Below, in pieces: positions 63,901 through 64,000 of a stretch of DNA of 64,000 bases (position 1 is the first letter of the stretch; the number at the start of each line of letters is the position of its first letter). Source of the stretch: Triatoma infestans (taxonomy: Eukaryota; Arthropoda; Insecta; Hemiptera; Reduviidae); NCBI GenBank assembly GCA_011037195.1, contig JAAEAF010000088.1:372001-436000 (forward strand). The letters are read 5' to 3'. The position numbers and the translations under genes are program-made. The notes beneath the pieces were generated by a model, which was not told the DNA's origin, did no database searches, and worked only from the letters and a program-made list of their open reading frames with translations.

Positions 63901-64000
63901 CTGTATCAGTGCTTCAGAATTCTGTTAAAGTAACCAATGAACCACCGAAGGGCATTAGAGCGAATATGTTACGAGCTTTCATGGACATAGAACCGGCTTT
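437..64000 (+). CDS. DNAH6: DNAH6-type axonemal dynein heavy chain gene, 45 internal exons, both ends outside window
   Basis: Motor subunit of a single-headed inner-arm axonemal dynein: it uses ATP to slide doublet microtubules in cilia and flagella (in insects, sperm and chordotonal cilia). Exons (each listed below) join in one open frame of about 2,829 residues with matching splice phases. Seen in order: tail end, linker, AAA1 ([22 protein letters not shown]), AAA2 (GPTGSGKTT), AAA3 ([16 protein letters not shown]), AAA4 ([17 protein letters not shown]), stalk with microtubule-binding head, AAA5, start of AAA6. DNAH6 rather than another axonemal chain is inferred from family-specific stretches such as [32 protein letters not shown] and [10 protein letters not shown]. 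About 800-900 N-terminal and about 450 C-terminal residues are missing from the window. No frameshift or stop breaks the coding chain. Confidence that it is an axonemal dynein heavy chain is near certain; the DNAH6 assignment rests on remembered family patterns. Confidence 0.93.
855..903. repeat. (AC)n(AT)n microsatellite
   Basis: Alternating CA then TA run inside intron 1. Confidence 0.95.
940..1075 (-). repeat. Family X repeat, start fragment
   Basis: The reverse complement gives the family X start (ctttctcttgccacttgcaag, then the 'gtaatcgtgtcaaatttt' block). The rest of intron 1 (566-1984) is AT-rich with nothing recognised. Confidence 0.6.
1985..2242 (+). CDS. DNAH6: DNAH6-like exon 2 (tail/linker-proximal)
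   Basis: 86 codons, phase 0. Opens [20 protein letters not shown] and contains [17 protein letters not shown], a pattern of the conserved region before the linker. Acceptor ttgcag, donor gtacga. An open frame runs on past the donor into the intron, but that extension has no family character. Confidence 0.9.
2490..2735 (-). repeat. Family X repeat, start portion
   Basis: The reverse complement carries the hallmark 'gcgatcatgtcaaattttcg' and a 'tactttt...ctgatttattttt' block found in other copies. The flanking part of intron 2 (2243-3045) is plain AT-rich sequence. Confidence 0.7.
3046..3264 (+). CDS. DNAH6: DNAH6-like exon 3 (start of conserved DHC N2/linker region)
   Basis: 73 codons, phase 0: [20 protein letters not shown], the conserved 'LRNP-L-RHW' motif of dynein heavy chains. 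The initial Met is internal, not the start codon, because the tail exons precede it. Donor gtaata. Confidence 0.95.
3336..3397. repeat. (TA)n(TG)n microsatellite
   Basis: About 60 bases of TA then TG dinucleotides inside intron 3 (3265-3629), which shows nothing else. Confidence 0.97.
3630..3842 (+). CDS. DNAH6: DNAH6-like exon 4 (linker)
   Basis: 71 codons, phase 0: contains [16 protein letters not shown] and [15 protein letters not shown], the conserved linker segment in which the chain folds against the ring. Acceptor ttttag, donor gtatat. Confidence 0.95.
4091..4237 (+). CDS. DNAH6: DNAH6-like exon 5 (linker)
   Basis: 49 codons, phase 0: [20 protein letters not shown] followed by [13 protein letters not shown]. 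This is the conserved W-x-YL-IF-DI--QLP linker motif. Donor gtacat. Confidence 0.96.
5130..5970 (-). mobile_element. LINE fragment (I/R1/Jockey type): RT C-terminus and RNase H start
   Basis: The reverse complement translates, with several frameshifts and stops, to [18 protein letters not shown] (about 5563-5655) and, further on, FTDGSK (5224-5241), the opening of a LINE RNase H domain. Both are standard for non-LTR elements with RNase H. Intron 5 (4238-6744) also has GC-richer sequence at 4437-4680 and 4890-5100 that may be the 3' part of the same element. 6060-6744 shows nothing recognised. Confidence 0.8.
6745..6921 (+). CDS. DNAH6: DNAH6-like exon 6 (linker)
   Basis: 59 codons, phase 0, ending in [18 protein letters not shown], one of the most invariant linker motifs in the family. 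Acceptor ttttag after a 2.5-kb transposon-filled intron. Confidence 0.97.
7484..7669 (+). CDS. DNAH6: DNAH6-like exon 7 (linker)
   Basis: 62 codons, phase 0: [18 protein letters not shown] continues the [13 protein letters not shown] motif exactly as in the family. Then a less conserved stretch with [16 protein letters not shown]. Donor gtaagt. Confidence 0.96.
7686..7870 (+). mobile_element. Possible tRNA-derived SINE
   Basis: An A-box-like 'tagtctaatggca' and B-box-like 'gtgttcaattcct' are spaced as in a tRNA head, followed by unrelated sequence. Seen once here, so weak. Intron 6 (6922-7483) and the rest of 7870-8670 are AT-rich and without recognised content. Confidence 0.4.
8676..9662 (+). 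repeat. Family X repeat, near full-length copy
   Basis: Starts with ttactttctctgactcc and ends with the hairpin gtgagtgtttcacaccaga. Internal blocks (control 'gaatggtctgtg', 'ccggaaatgcgac', 'gcaacgattttctttaaac'-like) recur in the other copies. About 985 bp, no open frame. Best reference copy for the family. Confidence 0.85.
9750..10420. mobile_element. Long foldback (inverted-repeat) element
   Basis: The sequence from about 9908 to 10088 returns as its reverse complement at about 10177-10362, with roughly 85-90% match over about 180 bases and a spacer of about 90. Outer segments 9755-9778 and 10390-10417 also pair (cttagt..caaaactgaacac). The left arm carries about 100 extra bases between the two paired parts. 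No transposase frame. Likely a non-autonomous foldback/MITE. Confidence 0.85.
10451..10597 (+). CDS. DNAH6: DNAH6-like exon 8 (linker)
   Basis: 49 codons, phase 0: [18 protein letters not shown], the conserved 'VEEWL--VE--M' linker motif. Acceptor ttttcag, donor gtaatt. Confidence 0.95.
10598..11302. other. Intron 8, no recognised content
   Basis: AT-rich sequence with short open frames only; no repeat family, RNA gene or coding motif seen. Confidence 0.6.
11303..11541 (+). CDS. DNAH6: DNAH6-like exon 9 (linker end)
   Basis: 79 codons plus 2 bases. [18 protein letters not shown] and [19 protein letters not shown] are the conserved end of the linker before AAA1. The split codon 'ga' completes with t from exon 10. 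Confidence 0.96.
11620..11810 (+). CDS. DNAH6: DNAH6-like exon 10 (AAA1 entry)
   Basis: Contains [34 protein letters not shown] and [14 protein letters not shown], the invariant entry into AAA1. It ends one base into the glycine codon that opens the Walker A exon. An open frame continues past the donor but is intronic. Confidence 0.98.
12752..12890 (+). repeat. 79-bp tandem duplication with internal palindrome
   Basis: The block starting aatgtagcaaaagtaaacac occurs at 12752 and again at 12831. Between them gatatcact-t-cagtgatatc forms a near-perfect palindrome. The rest of 11811-13750 holds no recognised feature. Confidence 0.85.
13770..14560 (-). mobile_element. LINE fragment: RNase H and C-terminal domain
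   Basis: Reverse-complement translation in three frames: [15 protein letters not shown] (14481-14498 and on), [10 protein letters not shown] with [10 protein letters not shown] after a stop (about 14140-14245), then [13 protein letters not shown] (about 13920-13980). This is the order RNase H to post-RNase H tail of I/Jockey-group LINEs. Frameshifted and dead. Confidence 0.85.
14790..15135 (-). repeat. Family X repeat, start portion
   Basis: The reverse complement begins ttttcttactcctaagaaag, then 'gcgatcgtggcc' and the 'cggctccaacaatttttac' block. Intron 10 ends 110 bases later. Confidence 0.8.
15247..15362 (+). CDS. DNAH6: DNAH6-like exon 11 (AAA1 Walker A)
   Basis: Reads [20 protein letters not shown] and then [13 protein letters not shown]. 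The catalytic P-loop of the main ATPase site is intact (GPAGTGKTE), so the chain should hydrolyse ATP. It follows a 3.4-kb intron. Confidence 0.99.
15363..15916. other. Intron 11, no recognised content
   Basis: A GC-richer patch at about 15460-15690 stands out from its flanks and includes a 97-codon open frame with no family resemblance. Possibly a repeat fragment. Confidence 0.5.
15917..16062 (+). CDS. DNAH6: DNAH6-like exon 12 (AAA1 Walker B)
   Basis: [20 protein letters not shown] then [16 protein letters not shown]. The Walker B D-E pair (CFDEFNRI) is present. The double Cys (GAWCCF) is a mark of DNAH6 rather than other axonemal chains, as I remember the family. Confidence 0.98.
16907..17100 (+). 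mobile_element. Possible tRNA-derived SINE
   Basis: A B-box-like 'cagttcgagtcccacgc' at about 17033-17049, preceded by 'ttggtgtaacgattatgagca' as a possible A box. Single occurrence; the rest of intron 12 (16063-17416) is AT-rich and featureless. Confidence 0.4.
17417..17695 (+). CDS. DNAH6: DNAH6-like exon 13 (AAA1 sensor region)
   Basis: Longest exon here, 279 bases. [45 protein letters not shown] and [17 protein letters not shown]: sensor 1 and following conserved AAA1 elements. Ends in a split Arg codon. Confidence 0.99.
17892..18236. mobile_element. Hammerhead-type foldback element, copy C (two inverted units)
   Basis: The outer arms atgtggatgg-tccgcaa and ttgcgga-ccatccacat pair. The element folds on itself around 18078, where cactcacacttgtt meets aacaagtgtgag. 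Each half carries a hammerhead-like core: minus strand 17966-17998 (ctggcga, ggat/atcc stem II, gaaaccggtc) and plus strand 18139-18174 (ctgacga, gaaa, tcggtt). In the minus unit one core base is changed. Confidence 0.75.
18300..18695 (+). repeat. Family X repeat, end portion
   Basis: Ends in gtcgtgtgagtatttccact, a mutated version of the family's terminal hairpin. A TA-rich run follows to 18735. Confidence 0.75.
18875..19013 (+). CDS. DNAH6: DNAH6-like exon 14 (AAA1/AAA2 junction)
   Basis: [18 protein letters not shown] and [18 protein letters not shown], conserved end of AAA1. The acceptor follows a run of T. Donor gtaatg, phase 0. Confidence 0.98.
19089..19301 (+). CDS. DNAH6: DNAH6-like exon 15 (AAA2 Walker A)
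   Basis: 71 codons: [18 protein letters not shown], then [13 protein letters not shown], the AAA2 P-loop. It is separated from exon 14 by a 75-base intron. Confidence 0.98.
19450..19635 (+). CDS. DNAH6: DNAH6-like exon 16 (AAA2)
   Basis: 62 codons: [17 protein letters not shown] and [16 protein letters not shown]. The donor is ggc|gtaact, chosen because it keeps phase 0 into exon 17. Without it the frame runs into a stop 27 bases later. Confidence 0.95.
19729..19866 (+). CDS. DNAH6: DNAH6-like exon 17 (AAA2 Walker B region)
   Basis: 46 codons: [20 protein letters not shown] and [20 protein letters not shown], the near-invariant AAA2 Walker B segment. The first four residues (VKAE) differ from the usual acidic D-SEDH lead-in. 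Confidence 0.97.
19938..20850 (+). repeat. Family X repeat interrupted by a LINE fragment
   Basis: Begins ctttcatttactcctagtaa, then 'gaggaagtattgcgatcgtg', and ends in gtgagtgtttcacacc. Around 20290 it has the uninterrupted 'gaaaacagtagcattata' block that is the insertion site of the element at 37134. Confidence 0.85.
20380..20740 (-). mobile_element. LINE reverse-transcriptase fragment (ADD box)
   Basis: The reverse complement encodes [11 protein letters not shown] at about 20700-20728 and [15 protein letters not shown] in a neighbouring frame. These are the catalytic Y-ADD box and the following helix of I/R1-group LINE reverse transcriptase. Frameshifted; inserted in the family X copy around it. 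Confidence 0.8.
20865..21280 (-). repeat. Family X repeat, opposite orientation
   Basis: The reverse complement starts acttactcatataggagtat and runs into the usual 'gatatcgagttttcc' block. Lies head-to-head against the copy that ends at 20850. Confidence 0.8.
21531..21779 (+). CDS. DNAH6: DNAH6-like exon 18 (AAA2 end)
   Basis: 83 codons: [20 protein letters not shown] and [16 protein letters not shown], invariant AAA2 sequence. The frame requires the join TPW/VHM with exon 17. Donor gtaaaa. Confidence 0.98.
22320..22880. other. Intron 18 sequence, unassigned
   Basis: 21780-22320 is AT-rich and featureless. 22320-22880 is purine-rich with no recognisable frame. Possibly old repeat sequence. 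Confidence 0.4.
22880..23250 (+). repeat. Imperfect tandem duplication
   Basis: A block with 'gataattacaataatttaat' and 'catcaccgcttct' at about 22897-23000 recurs at about 23130-23245 with substitutions. Cause unknown; upstream of the LINE insertion at 23325. Confidence 0.75.
23325..23762 (+). mobile_element. 5'-truncated LINE with poly(A) and target-site duplication
   Basis: The frame reads through [20 protein letters not shown] to the stop at 23510-23512, a typical LINE C-terminus with the H---C zinc-knuckle end. A 3' UTR follows, then 'caataaagag' (poly(A) signal) and about 24 A. The sequence gtgaatgaatt is found immediately before (23314-23324) and after (23763-23773), a perfect 11-base target-site duplication. 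Intact ends suggest a recent insertion. Confidence 0.88.
24176..24399 (+). CDS. DNAH6: DNAH6-like exon 19 (AAA2-AAA3 linker)
   Basis: 74 codons plus 2 bases: [18 protein letters not shown] is the recognisable 'W-S-GG-L' motif between AAA2 and AAA3. Ends in a split Arg codon (cg|c). Confidence 0.96.
24450..25625 (+). repeat. Family X repeat with repeated inner modules
   Basis: Starts ctttcacttactcctagtaa, ends gtgattgtttcacaccagat. The middle module (gcattttaactgaa..., 'ggcttttggg') is present about three times, so this copy is longer than that at 8676. Confidence 0.85.
25640..26580. other. Intron 19 sequence, nothing recognised
   Basis: Very AT-rich, no coding or repeat motif seen. Confidence 0.5.
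26590..27375 (+). mobile_element. LINE 3' end: RT thumb/C-terminus and (TAAA)n tail
   Basis: [20 protein letters not shown], then [20 protein letters not shown] and [18 protein letters not shown], match the 'L-SL--RR---D--F-YKL--G-ID-P-LL--I---VP' pattern of insect LINE C-termini. One frame change and several stops are present. It ends in a (taaa)n-like tail at about 27350-27375. Two open frames here (26598-26807 and 26747-26995) are parts of this element, not dynein exons. Confidence 0.8.
27654..27865 (+). CDS. DNAH6: DNAH6-like exon 20 (AAA3 start)
   Basis: [20 protein letters not shown] then VMFTGVTG, running into the AAA3 P-loop, which is split across the next intron after the first base of a Gly codon. 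It follows a 3.25-kb intron. Confidence 0.97.
27913..28004 (+). pseudogene. Decayed duplicate of the AAA3 Walker A exon
   Basis: An 82-base stretch is about 85% identical to the first part of exon 21 (28205 onward), in the same orientation and preceded by an AG (aacactag). In the splice frame it reads [19 protein letters not shown] and meets an in-frame tag stop at 28002. It then diverges with no clear donor. It lies 47 bases after exon 20 and 200 bases before the real exon. Inference: tandem partial exon duplication now decaying; if ever spliced in, it would truncate the protein. Confidence 0.85.
28205..28460 (+). CDS. DNAH6: DNAH6-like exon 21 (AAA3 Walker A and B)
   Basis: Completes [15 protein letters not shown] (Walker A), then [20 protein letters not shown] and [15 protein letters not shown] (Walker B). 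AAA3 is a regulatory nucleotide site and both motifs are intact. A decayed second copy of the first 80-90 bases lies in the preceding intron. Confidence 0.98.
28537..28729 (+). CDS. DNAH6: DNAH6-like exon 22 (AAA3)
   Basis: [20 protein letters not shown] and [19 protein letters not shown], with the invariant PPGGGRNP sensor motif. 76-base intron before it; phase 0 at the end. Confidence 0.98.
28730..29060. other. Intron 22, first part, nothing recognised
   Basis: AT-rich sequence without motif. Confidence 0.5.
29061..29289 (+). mobile_element. Hammerhead-type foldback element, copy E, with 11-bp TSD
   Basis: Flanked by ttacaatataa at 29050-29060 and 29290-29300. The arms ggttgattataaaccga and tcggtttataatcaacc pair. 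The plus-strand unit 29189-29228 has acc|ctgaaga, a long stem II (gcct..tgggc), gaaa, agtc and ggt, i.e. a hammerhead core with stem I acc/ggt. The minus-strand unit (29084-29129) has the same parts but gaca in place of gaaa. Ends ggctgcggaagcctgaaag, like other copies. Confidence 0.85.
30380..30790 (+). mobile_element. LINE C-terminal fragment
   Basis: [20 protein letters not shown] at 30638-30699 is the C--C-----ET--HLL knuckle at the end of LINE ORFs. The upstream limit is unclear. 29300-30380 and 30790-31339 show no recognisable content. Confidence 0.65.
31340..31563 (+). CDS. DNAH6: DNAH6-like exon 23 (AAA3)
   Basis: [20 protein letters not shown] and IQGILQAN, the conserved 'LP-T--KSHY-FNLRD' motif. 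Ends in a split Arg codon. It follows a 2.6-kb intron with a hammerhead-type element. Confidence 0.98.
31785..32037 (+). CDS. DNAH6: DNAH6-like exon 24 (AAA3-AAA4)
   Basis: [20 protein letters not shown] and [20 protein letters not shown], conserved 'FHDRL' and 'FGDF' motifs. Donor gtttgt. The open frame continues into the intron without family character. Confidence 0.97.
32095..32277 (+). repeat. 91-bp perfect or near-perfect tandem duplication
   Basis: The block starting gttttaaatcatacttttaa at 32095 repeats at 32186 with only one or two changes at the far end. It begins 57 bases after the exon 24 donor. Recent local duplication. Confidence 0.95.
32757..32960 (+). mobile_element. tRNA-derived SINE, copy 1
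   Basis: tgggattagctcaatggtag (A box) and 'cacgcttggctc..actcggaggcgt', then 'tctcttcttaggagtctcaa', match the SINE at 54715 part by part. The B box is lost. Degenerate copy. Confidence 0.75.
33865..33925. repeat. (ATT)n microsatellite
   Basis: About 20 TTA/ATT units. 32960-33860 otherwise holds nothing recognised. Confidence 0.97.
34140..35345 (+). mobile_element. R2-type LINE remnant (zinc knuckle and restriction-like endonuclease region)
   Basis: [20 protein letters not shown] then [19 protein letters not shown] (about 34685-34830) is a CxxC...H---C knuckle. After a gap, [20 protein letters not shown] and [15 protein letters not shown] (about 35065-35190) resemble the 'D-A-P----L--K---KY--L' segment of restriction-enzyme-like endonucleases in R2/R4-group LINEs. 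Stops and frame changes show it is dead. Different clade from the RNase H LINEs nearby. Confidence 0.75.
35709..35899 (+). CDS. DNAH6: DNAH6-like exon 25 (AAA4 Walker A)
   Basis: [20 protein letters not shown] then [20 protein letters not shown]. The AAA4 P-loop has Met where Ser, Thr or Arg is more usual. I placed the donor at aa|gtaatt (after 35899), not at the earlier aac|gtatgc (after 35891), because only this keeps frame with exon 26. Confidence 0.93.
36300..36620 (+). mobile_element. LINE fragment after RNase H
   Basis: With one early frameshift it reads [20 protein letters not shown] then [20 protein letters not shown], the 'LTGHC-LR-HL----' and C--C-----E---HLL-KC end of Jockey/I LINEs. 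35900-36300 and 36620-36990 show nothing recognised. Confidence 0.8.
37134..37347 (-). mobile_element. Hammerhead-type foldback element, copy A, with 13-bp TSD
   Basis: Flanked by cagttgcattatg at 37121-37133 and 37348-37360. The arms gagacattttccgtggtagc and gctaccacggaaaatgtctc pair. Minus-strand motif 37208-37245 reads catc|ctgaaga, stem II gggcg/cgccc, gaaa, ccgg, tc|gatg: all conserved hammerhead core bases plus a 4-bp stem I. The pre-insertion site is visible in the sister repeat near 20290. Confidence 0.88.
37690..38260 (-). mobile_element. Jockey-like LINE RT C-terminal fragment
   Basis: The reverse complement around 37920-38050 encodes [20 protein letters not shown] and, after a stop, [17 protein letters not shown]. 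This fits the 'YG--LWG--S-SN---IQR-Q-K-LR' and 'N--IH-DL-IP-V' motifs of Jockey elements. Confidence 0.8.
38640..39306. other. End of intron 25, nothing recognised
   Basis: AT-rich sequence up to the exon 26 acceptor. Confidence 0.5.
39307..39479 (+). CDS. DNAH6: DNAH6-like exon 26 (AAA4 Walker B)
   Basis: [20 protein letters not shown] and [20 protein letters not shown], then NNILNSG: the AAA4 Walker B region. Begins with one base completing an Asn codon from exon 25. Preceded by a 3.4-kb intron. Confidence 0.97.
39554..39734 (+). CDS. DNAH6: DNAH6-like exon 27 (AAA4)
   Basis: [15 protein letters not shown] and [15 protein letters not shown], the invariant 'H--LCMSP-G--FR' motif. A 74-base intron separates it from exon 26. 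Donor gtttgt. Confidence 0.97.
39735..40472. other. Intron 27, nothing recognised
   Basis: AT-rich, no motif. Intron 28 (40639-40965) is equally plain, with short direct repeats of aattttttaatt. Confidence 0.5.
40473..40638 (+). CDS. DNAH6: DNAH6-like exon 28 (AAA4 end)
   Basis: [20 protein letters not shown] then PQEALISVA, the invariant 'R-R-FP-LVNC-TIDWF--WP-EAL' motif. Confidence 0.98.
40966..41127 (+). CDS. DNAH6: DNAH6-like exon 29 (AAA4 to stalk)
   Basis: 54 codons, phase 0: [20 protein letters not shown], the 'Y-TP-SYL' motif at the base of the stalk, leading into coiled coil 1. Confidence 0.97.
41290..41760 (-). mobile_element. LINE C-terminal fragment, minus copy
   Basis: The reverse complement reads [20 protein letters not shown] (about 41480-41545) in one frame, next to [20 protein letters not shown] in another. 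Same family as the plus-strand copy at 43320-43875 (both have '[18 protein letters not shown]'). Confidence 0.8.
41865..43260. repeat. Family X repeats, three pieces in mixed orientation
   Basis: About 41865-42135 (minus), 42140-42625 (plus, ending gaatgtttcatgctcccc, a mutated terminal hairpin) and 42900-43260 (minus). They lie between two LINE fragments of one family in opposite orientation. Confidence 0.7.
43320..43875 (+). mobile_element. LINE RNase H / C-terminal fragment, plus copy
   Basis: [20 protein letters not shown] (RNase H, about 43390-43450), then [20 protein letters not shown] and [20 protein letters not shown] (about 43625-43780). Standard LINE end with CR--E-D---L--C. One stop in between. 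Confidence 0.88.
43905..44185 (-). repeat. Family X repeat, start portion
   Basis: The reverse complement carries 'gcgatcgtgtcaaattttcg', 'tatagagttttta' and 'aaaagtggtttttagaaat' blocks. It ends 40 bases before exon 30. Confidence 0.8.
44224..44400 (+). CDS. DNAH6: DNAH6-like exon 30 (stalk coiled coil 1)
   Basis: 59 codons, phase 0, with heptad-like leucine and charged repeats and the motif [18 protein letters not shown]. Outgoing helix of the antiparallel stalk. Preceded by a 3.1-kb intron full of repeats. Confidence 0.95.
44474..44670 (+). CDS. DNAH6: DNAH6-like exon 31 (coiled coil 1 end, microtubule-binding head)
   Basis: [20 protein letters not shown] then [20 protein letters not shown]: the conserved 'D--EALPAL--A--AL--L-K-DI-E-R---KPP--V' entry to the microtubule-binding domain. 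73-base intron before it. Confidence 0.98.
44755..45000 (+). CDS. DNAH6: DNAH6-like exon 32 (microtubule-binding head)
   Basis: [20 protein letters not shown] and [20 protein letters not shown], then VVEPKRKK. This is the head that contacts tubulin, and the start of the return helix. Ends in a split Lys codon. Confidence 0.98.
45118..45355 (+). CDS. DNAH6: DNAH6-like exon 33 (stalk coiled coil 2)
   Basis: [20 protein letters not shown] to [20 protein letters not shown]: return helix, with the 'R--RA--L---L--E--RW' motif where the stalk rejoins the ring. The donor is the weaker gttagc; phase 0 supports it. Confidence 0.95.
45438..45612 (-). mobile_element. tRNA-derived SINE, copy 2
   Basis: The reverse complement has gtactcccacgtgaaagtcc and 'cgggttcgaatgcagc' (B box), then 'ctttctcttcctagaagcct' and 'ggaggccgacagtgc', matching the copy at 54715. 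It lies inside intron 33. Confidence 0.85.
45898..46058 (+). CDS. DNAH6: DNAH6-like exon 34 (AAA5 start)
   Basis: [20 protein letters not shown] then [13 protein letters not shown], the invariant 'GD--LAAA--AY-G-F---YR' opening of AAA5. Ends in a split Ser codon. Confidence 0.97.
46132..46273 (+). CDS. DNAH6: DNAH6-like exon 35 (AAA5)
   Basis: [20 protein letters not shown], then [20 protein letters not shown]: the conserved 'GLP-D--S-ENAI-V----RWPLMIDPQ' motif with Ala where Pro is usual. Confidence 0.97.
46370..47560 (+). repeat. Family X repeats, two pieces
   Basis: 46370-46900 lacks the start; 47050-47560 begins cttttctcatactccttgta, then 'gaggaagtatcgcgatcgtg'. The rest of intron 35 is AT-rich. 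Confidence 0.75.
47904..48089 (+). CDS. DNAH6: DNAH6-like exon 36 (AAA5)
   Basis: 62 codons: [20 protein letters not shown] and [17 protein letters not shown]. The usual Glu of the 'LLE' motif is Trp here (codon tgg near 48027). The donor follows ATGAAG. Confidence 0.96.
48179..48351 (+). CDS. DNAH6: DNAH6-like exon 37 (AAA5)
   Basis: [20 protein letters not shown], then [14 protein letters not shown], the invariant 'F--Y--TKL-NPHY-PE' and 'NF-VT--GLEDQLL' motifs. Ends in a split Ala codon. Confidence 0.98.
48352..48947. other. Intron 37, nothing recognised
   Basis: Very AT-rich, no repeat family or frame seen. Confidence 0.55.
48948..49128 (+). CDS. DNAH6: DNAH6-like exon 38 (AAA5)
   Basis: [20 protein letters not shown] and [17 protein letters not shown], the conserved 'ERP-LEE-R--L' and 'ILD-E-L---L--SK' motifs. 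Donor gtacga. Confidence 0.97.
49290..49960 (+). repeat. Family X repeat, start missing
   Basis: Ends agatttgtgagtgtatcacacc, the terminal hairpin with one change; inner blocks match the copy at 8676. Confidence 0.75.
50100..52320 (+). repeat. Family X pieces on both sides of the Helitron
   Basis: 50100-50332 and 51867-52320 carry family X blocks (right side: ttcgatattgagtatatgct). They are from different parts of X, so the Helitron sits at a junction of two copies. 52320-52708 shows nothing. Confidence 0.6.
50333..51866 (-). mobile_element. Internally deleted Helitron with helicase fragment
   Basis: On the minus strand the element starts TC (tctatatatataaaaattc at 51866) after an A, and ends CTAG at 50333 before a T: classic Helitron ends and A/T target. 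Inside, minus-strand frames read [20 protein letters not shown] then [10 protein letters not shown] (about 51440-51530), [39 protein letters not shown] and [17 protein letters not shown]: the C-terminal part of the Pif1-like helicase. The Rep nuclease and most of the helicase are gone, and stops break the rest. Not autonomous. Confidence 0.88.
52709..52888 (+). CDS. DNAH6: DNAH6-like exon 39 (AAA5)
   Basis: 60 codons: [20 protein letters not shown] then [13 protein letters not shown], the 'Y-P-A--GS--YF---L--I--MYQ-SL--F' motif. Follows a 3.6-kb intron with the Helitron. Confidence 0.97.
52967..53200 (+). CDS. DNAH6: DNAH6-like exon 40 (AAA5)
   Basis: 78 codons: [20 protein letters not shown] and [13 protein letters not shown], the 'V-RGLFE-HKL-FSF' and 'E--FFLRG' motifs. 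Donor gtttga; 78-base intron before. Confidence 0.97.
53441..53635 (-). mobile_element. Hammerhead-type foldback element, copy F, with 12-bp TSD
   Basis: Flanked by ctgatgaatgat at 53429-53440 and 53636-53647. Arms gaaaaacacttgagttttt and aaaactcaagtgtttttc pair, as do gaccgcgtcagtag and ctgacgcggtc. Minus-strand motif 53491-53530: acc, ttgagga, a perfect 9-10 bp stem II (agctcattgc/gcaatatgagct region), taaa, cgtc, ggt. Two core bases are mutated. Confidence 0.85.
53785..53931 (+). CDS. DNAH6: DNAH6-like exon 41 (AAA5 end)
   Basis: 49 codons: [20 protein letters not shown], then [20 protein letters not shown]. Fits the family's 'PP-P--WL----W' segment but is more divergent. Donor gtaaga opens the longest intron of the window (5.9 kb). 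Confidence 0.92.
53932..54714. other. Intron 41, first part, nothing recognised
   Basis: AT-rich. I searched it for a missing AAA5/AAA6 exon and found none; the open frame at 54571 runs into the SINE. Confidence 0.5.
54715..54985 (+). mobile_element. tRNA-derived SINE, best copy
   Basis: gggattagctcagtggttag (A box) and acccgggttcgagtccaact (B box) form a tRNA-like head of about 75 bases. A body shared with copies at 32757 and 45438 (tctcttcctaagagcctcta) follows, then an A-rich tail at 54940-54975. Not a tRNA gene: there is no proper acceptor stem closing the head. Confidence 0.9.
55310..56295 (+). repeat. Family X repeat, near full-length
   Basis: From ttactttctcttgcttctag to gtgagtgttgcacaccagat. 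Includes blocks 'atcaccatgggatccgacag' and 'ctccaacgattttctttaaa' also seen at 24450 and 58147. Confidence 0.88.
56353..56574 (+). mobile_element. Hammerhead-type foldback element, copy B, with 13-bp TSD
   Basis: Flanked by actataaattgtt at 56340-56352 and 56575-56587. Same family as the copy at 37134 but in the opposite orientation (shared gttccgcagagctggaaagc). Plus-strand motif 56493-56533: catc, ctgaaga, stem II gggcg/cgccc, gaaa, ctgg, tc, aatg. The core is intact; the stem I base pair next to the cleavage site is mutated. Confidence 0.88.
56766..56960 (+). repeat. About 97-bp tandem duplication
   Basis: The block tactaccccctccccattca ... ttttactgaaaat occurs at 56766 and again at 56864, almost identical apart from T-run length. 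It is preceded by a GC-rich stretch (56690-56765) of unknown origin. Confidence 0.93.
56970..57245 (+). repeat. Family X repeat, start portion
   Basis: Begins ttctcttacttctagaaaga, then 'agtattgcaatcgtgtgaaa'. 57250-58140 is AT-rich, with a block at 57540-57960 that may be an unassigned repeat. Confidence 0.75.
58147..58995 (+). repeat. Family X repeat, near full-length
   Basis: From tcagttgtagaaagtattgt to gtatgagtgtttcacaccag. Shares the 'catatgggatccgacagtaa' block with copies at 24450 and 55310. Confidence 0.85.
59283..59696. mobile_element. Inverted-repeat element (MITE-like)
   Basis: Left arm 59283-59333 (ttttattttgttccattagt ... gcagacttac) and right arm 59645-59696 (gtaagtccgccatttcgtat ... 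aaaataaaa) are near-perfect inverted repeats of about 50 bases around about 310 bases. The interior has an open frame that includes LRPERSVDI, which looks like dynein but is not used (see rejected). Lies 100 bases before exon 42. Confidence 0.85.
59800..59907 (+). CDS. DNAH6: DNAH6-like exon 42 (AAA6 entry)
   Basis: 36 codons, phase 0: [20 protein letters not shown] then EK. Other dyneins read 'FQKL-LLR-LRPD' here; the KEEK ending is a DNAH6 feature. This segment looks shorter than in vertebrate DNAH6, so a small exon before it may be missing. Confidence 0.9.
59987..60069 (+). CDS. DNAH6: DNAH6-like exon 43 (AAA6)
   Basis: 27 codons plus 2 bases: [20 protein letters not shown] then LPVL, equal to the family's '--FV---LG--F-E-P--DL--L'. 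79-base intron before it. Donor gtgagt; split Leu codon. Confidence 0.95.
60380..60760 (-). repeat. Family X-like repeat with (CA)n
   Basis: Reverse-complement blocks resemble family X. A (CA)n run lies at 60621-60645. 60070-60380 shows nothing. Confidence 0.5.
60780..61330 (+). mobile_element. Jockey-like LINE 3' end
   Basis: Across frames it reads VRYLGMYL then [45 protein letters not shown]: the 'YLG--LD-RLTW', 'LY---L-P---YG--LWG' and 'SNL--IQ--QSK-LR' motifs of Jockey RT C-termini. It ends 'caataaaacaaaacaaaaat', a poly(A) signal and A-rich tail at 61311-61328. Confidence 0.85.
61702..61903 (+). CDS. DNAH6: DNAH6-like exon 44 (AAA6)
   Basis: [20 protein letters not shown] and [20 protein letters not shown], then WVFLQ: the 'TPLIF-LS-GSDP' and 'SLGQGQGP-A' motifs of AAA6, which lacks a functional P-loop throughout the family. 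Confidence 0.98.
61985..62130 (+). mobile_element. Hammerhead-type unit, fragment G
   Basis: Motif 62034-62073: att, ctgtaga, stem II ggaca/tgtcc, gaaa, cgtc, gat. One core base (A to T in ctgaNga) is changed. It is followed by 'cctcagccaaccaaca', like the end of the larger elements. No foldback partner, so probably a fragment or a single-unit form. Confidence 0.65.
62806..62925 (-). mobile_element. Hammerhead-type element, truncated copy H
   Basis: Matches the left half of the copy at 53441 (gtgaaaaacacttgagttt, 'cgcgtcaatggttt', 'gctagaaacc') and then stops. The core is heavily decayed. Confidence 0.7.
63190..63735 (-). mobile_element. GC-rich insert, possible solo LTR or TE 3' end
   Basis: A block of much higher GC than its surroundings, 40 bases before exon 45. 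Read on the minus strand it starts tgtggtgtgcggtgcaatag and ends near 'tgtataataaatcatttgt', a poly(A) signal. No inverted ends or duplication proven. Two minus-strand frames in it have no family match. Confidence 0.45.
63774..64000 (+). CDS. DNAH6: DNAH6-like exon 45 (AAA6), cut by window edge
   Basis: [40 protein letters not shown] and [18 protein letters not shown]. Continues VFLQ/NCHL from exon 44 in frame and stays open to the last base, so the exon and gene go on beyond 64000. Confidence 0.98.

Noticed and set aside
1..64000. CRISPR array, operons or ribosome binding sites
   Set aside because: No spaced direct repeats of that kind. Intron-exon structure and transposon content show a nuclear eukaryotic gene.
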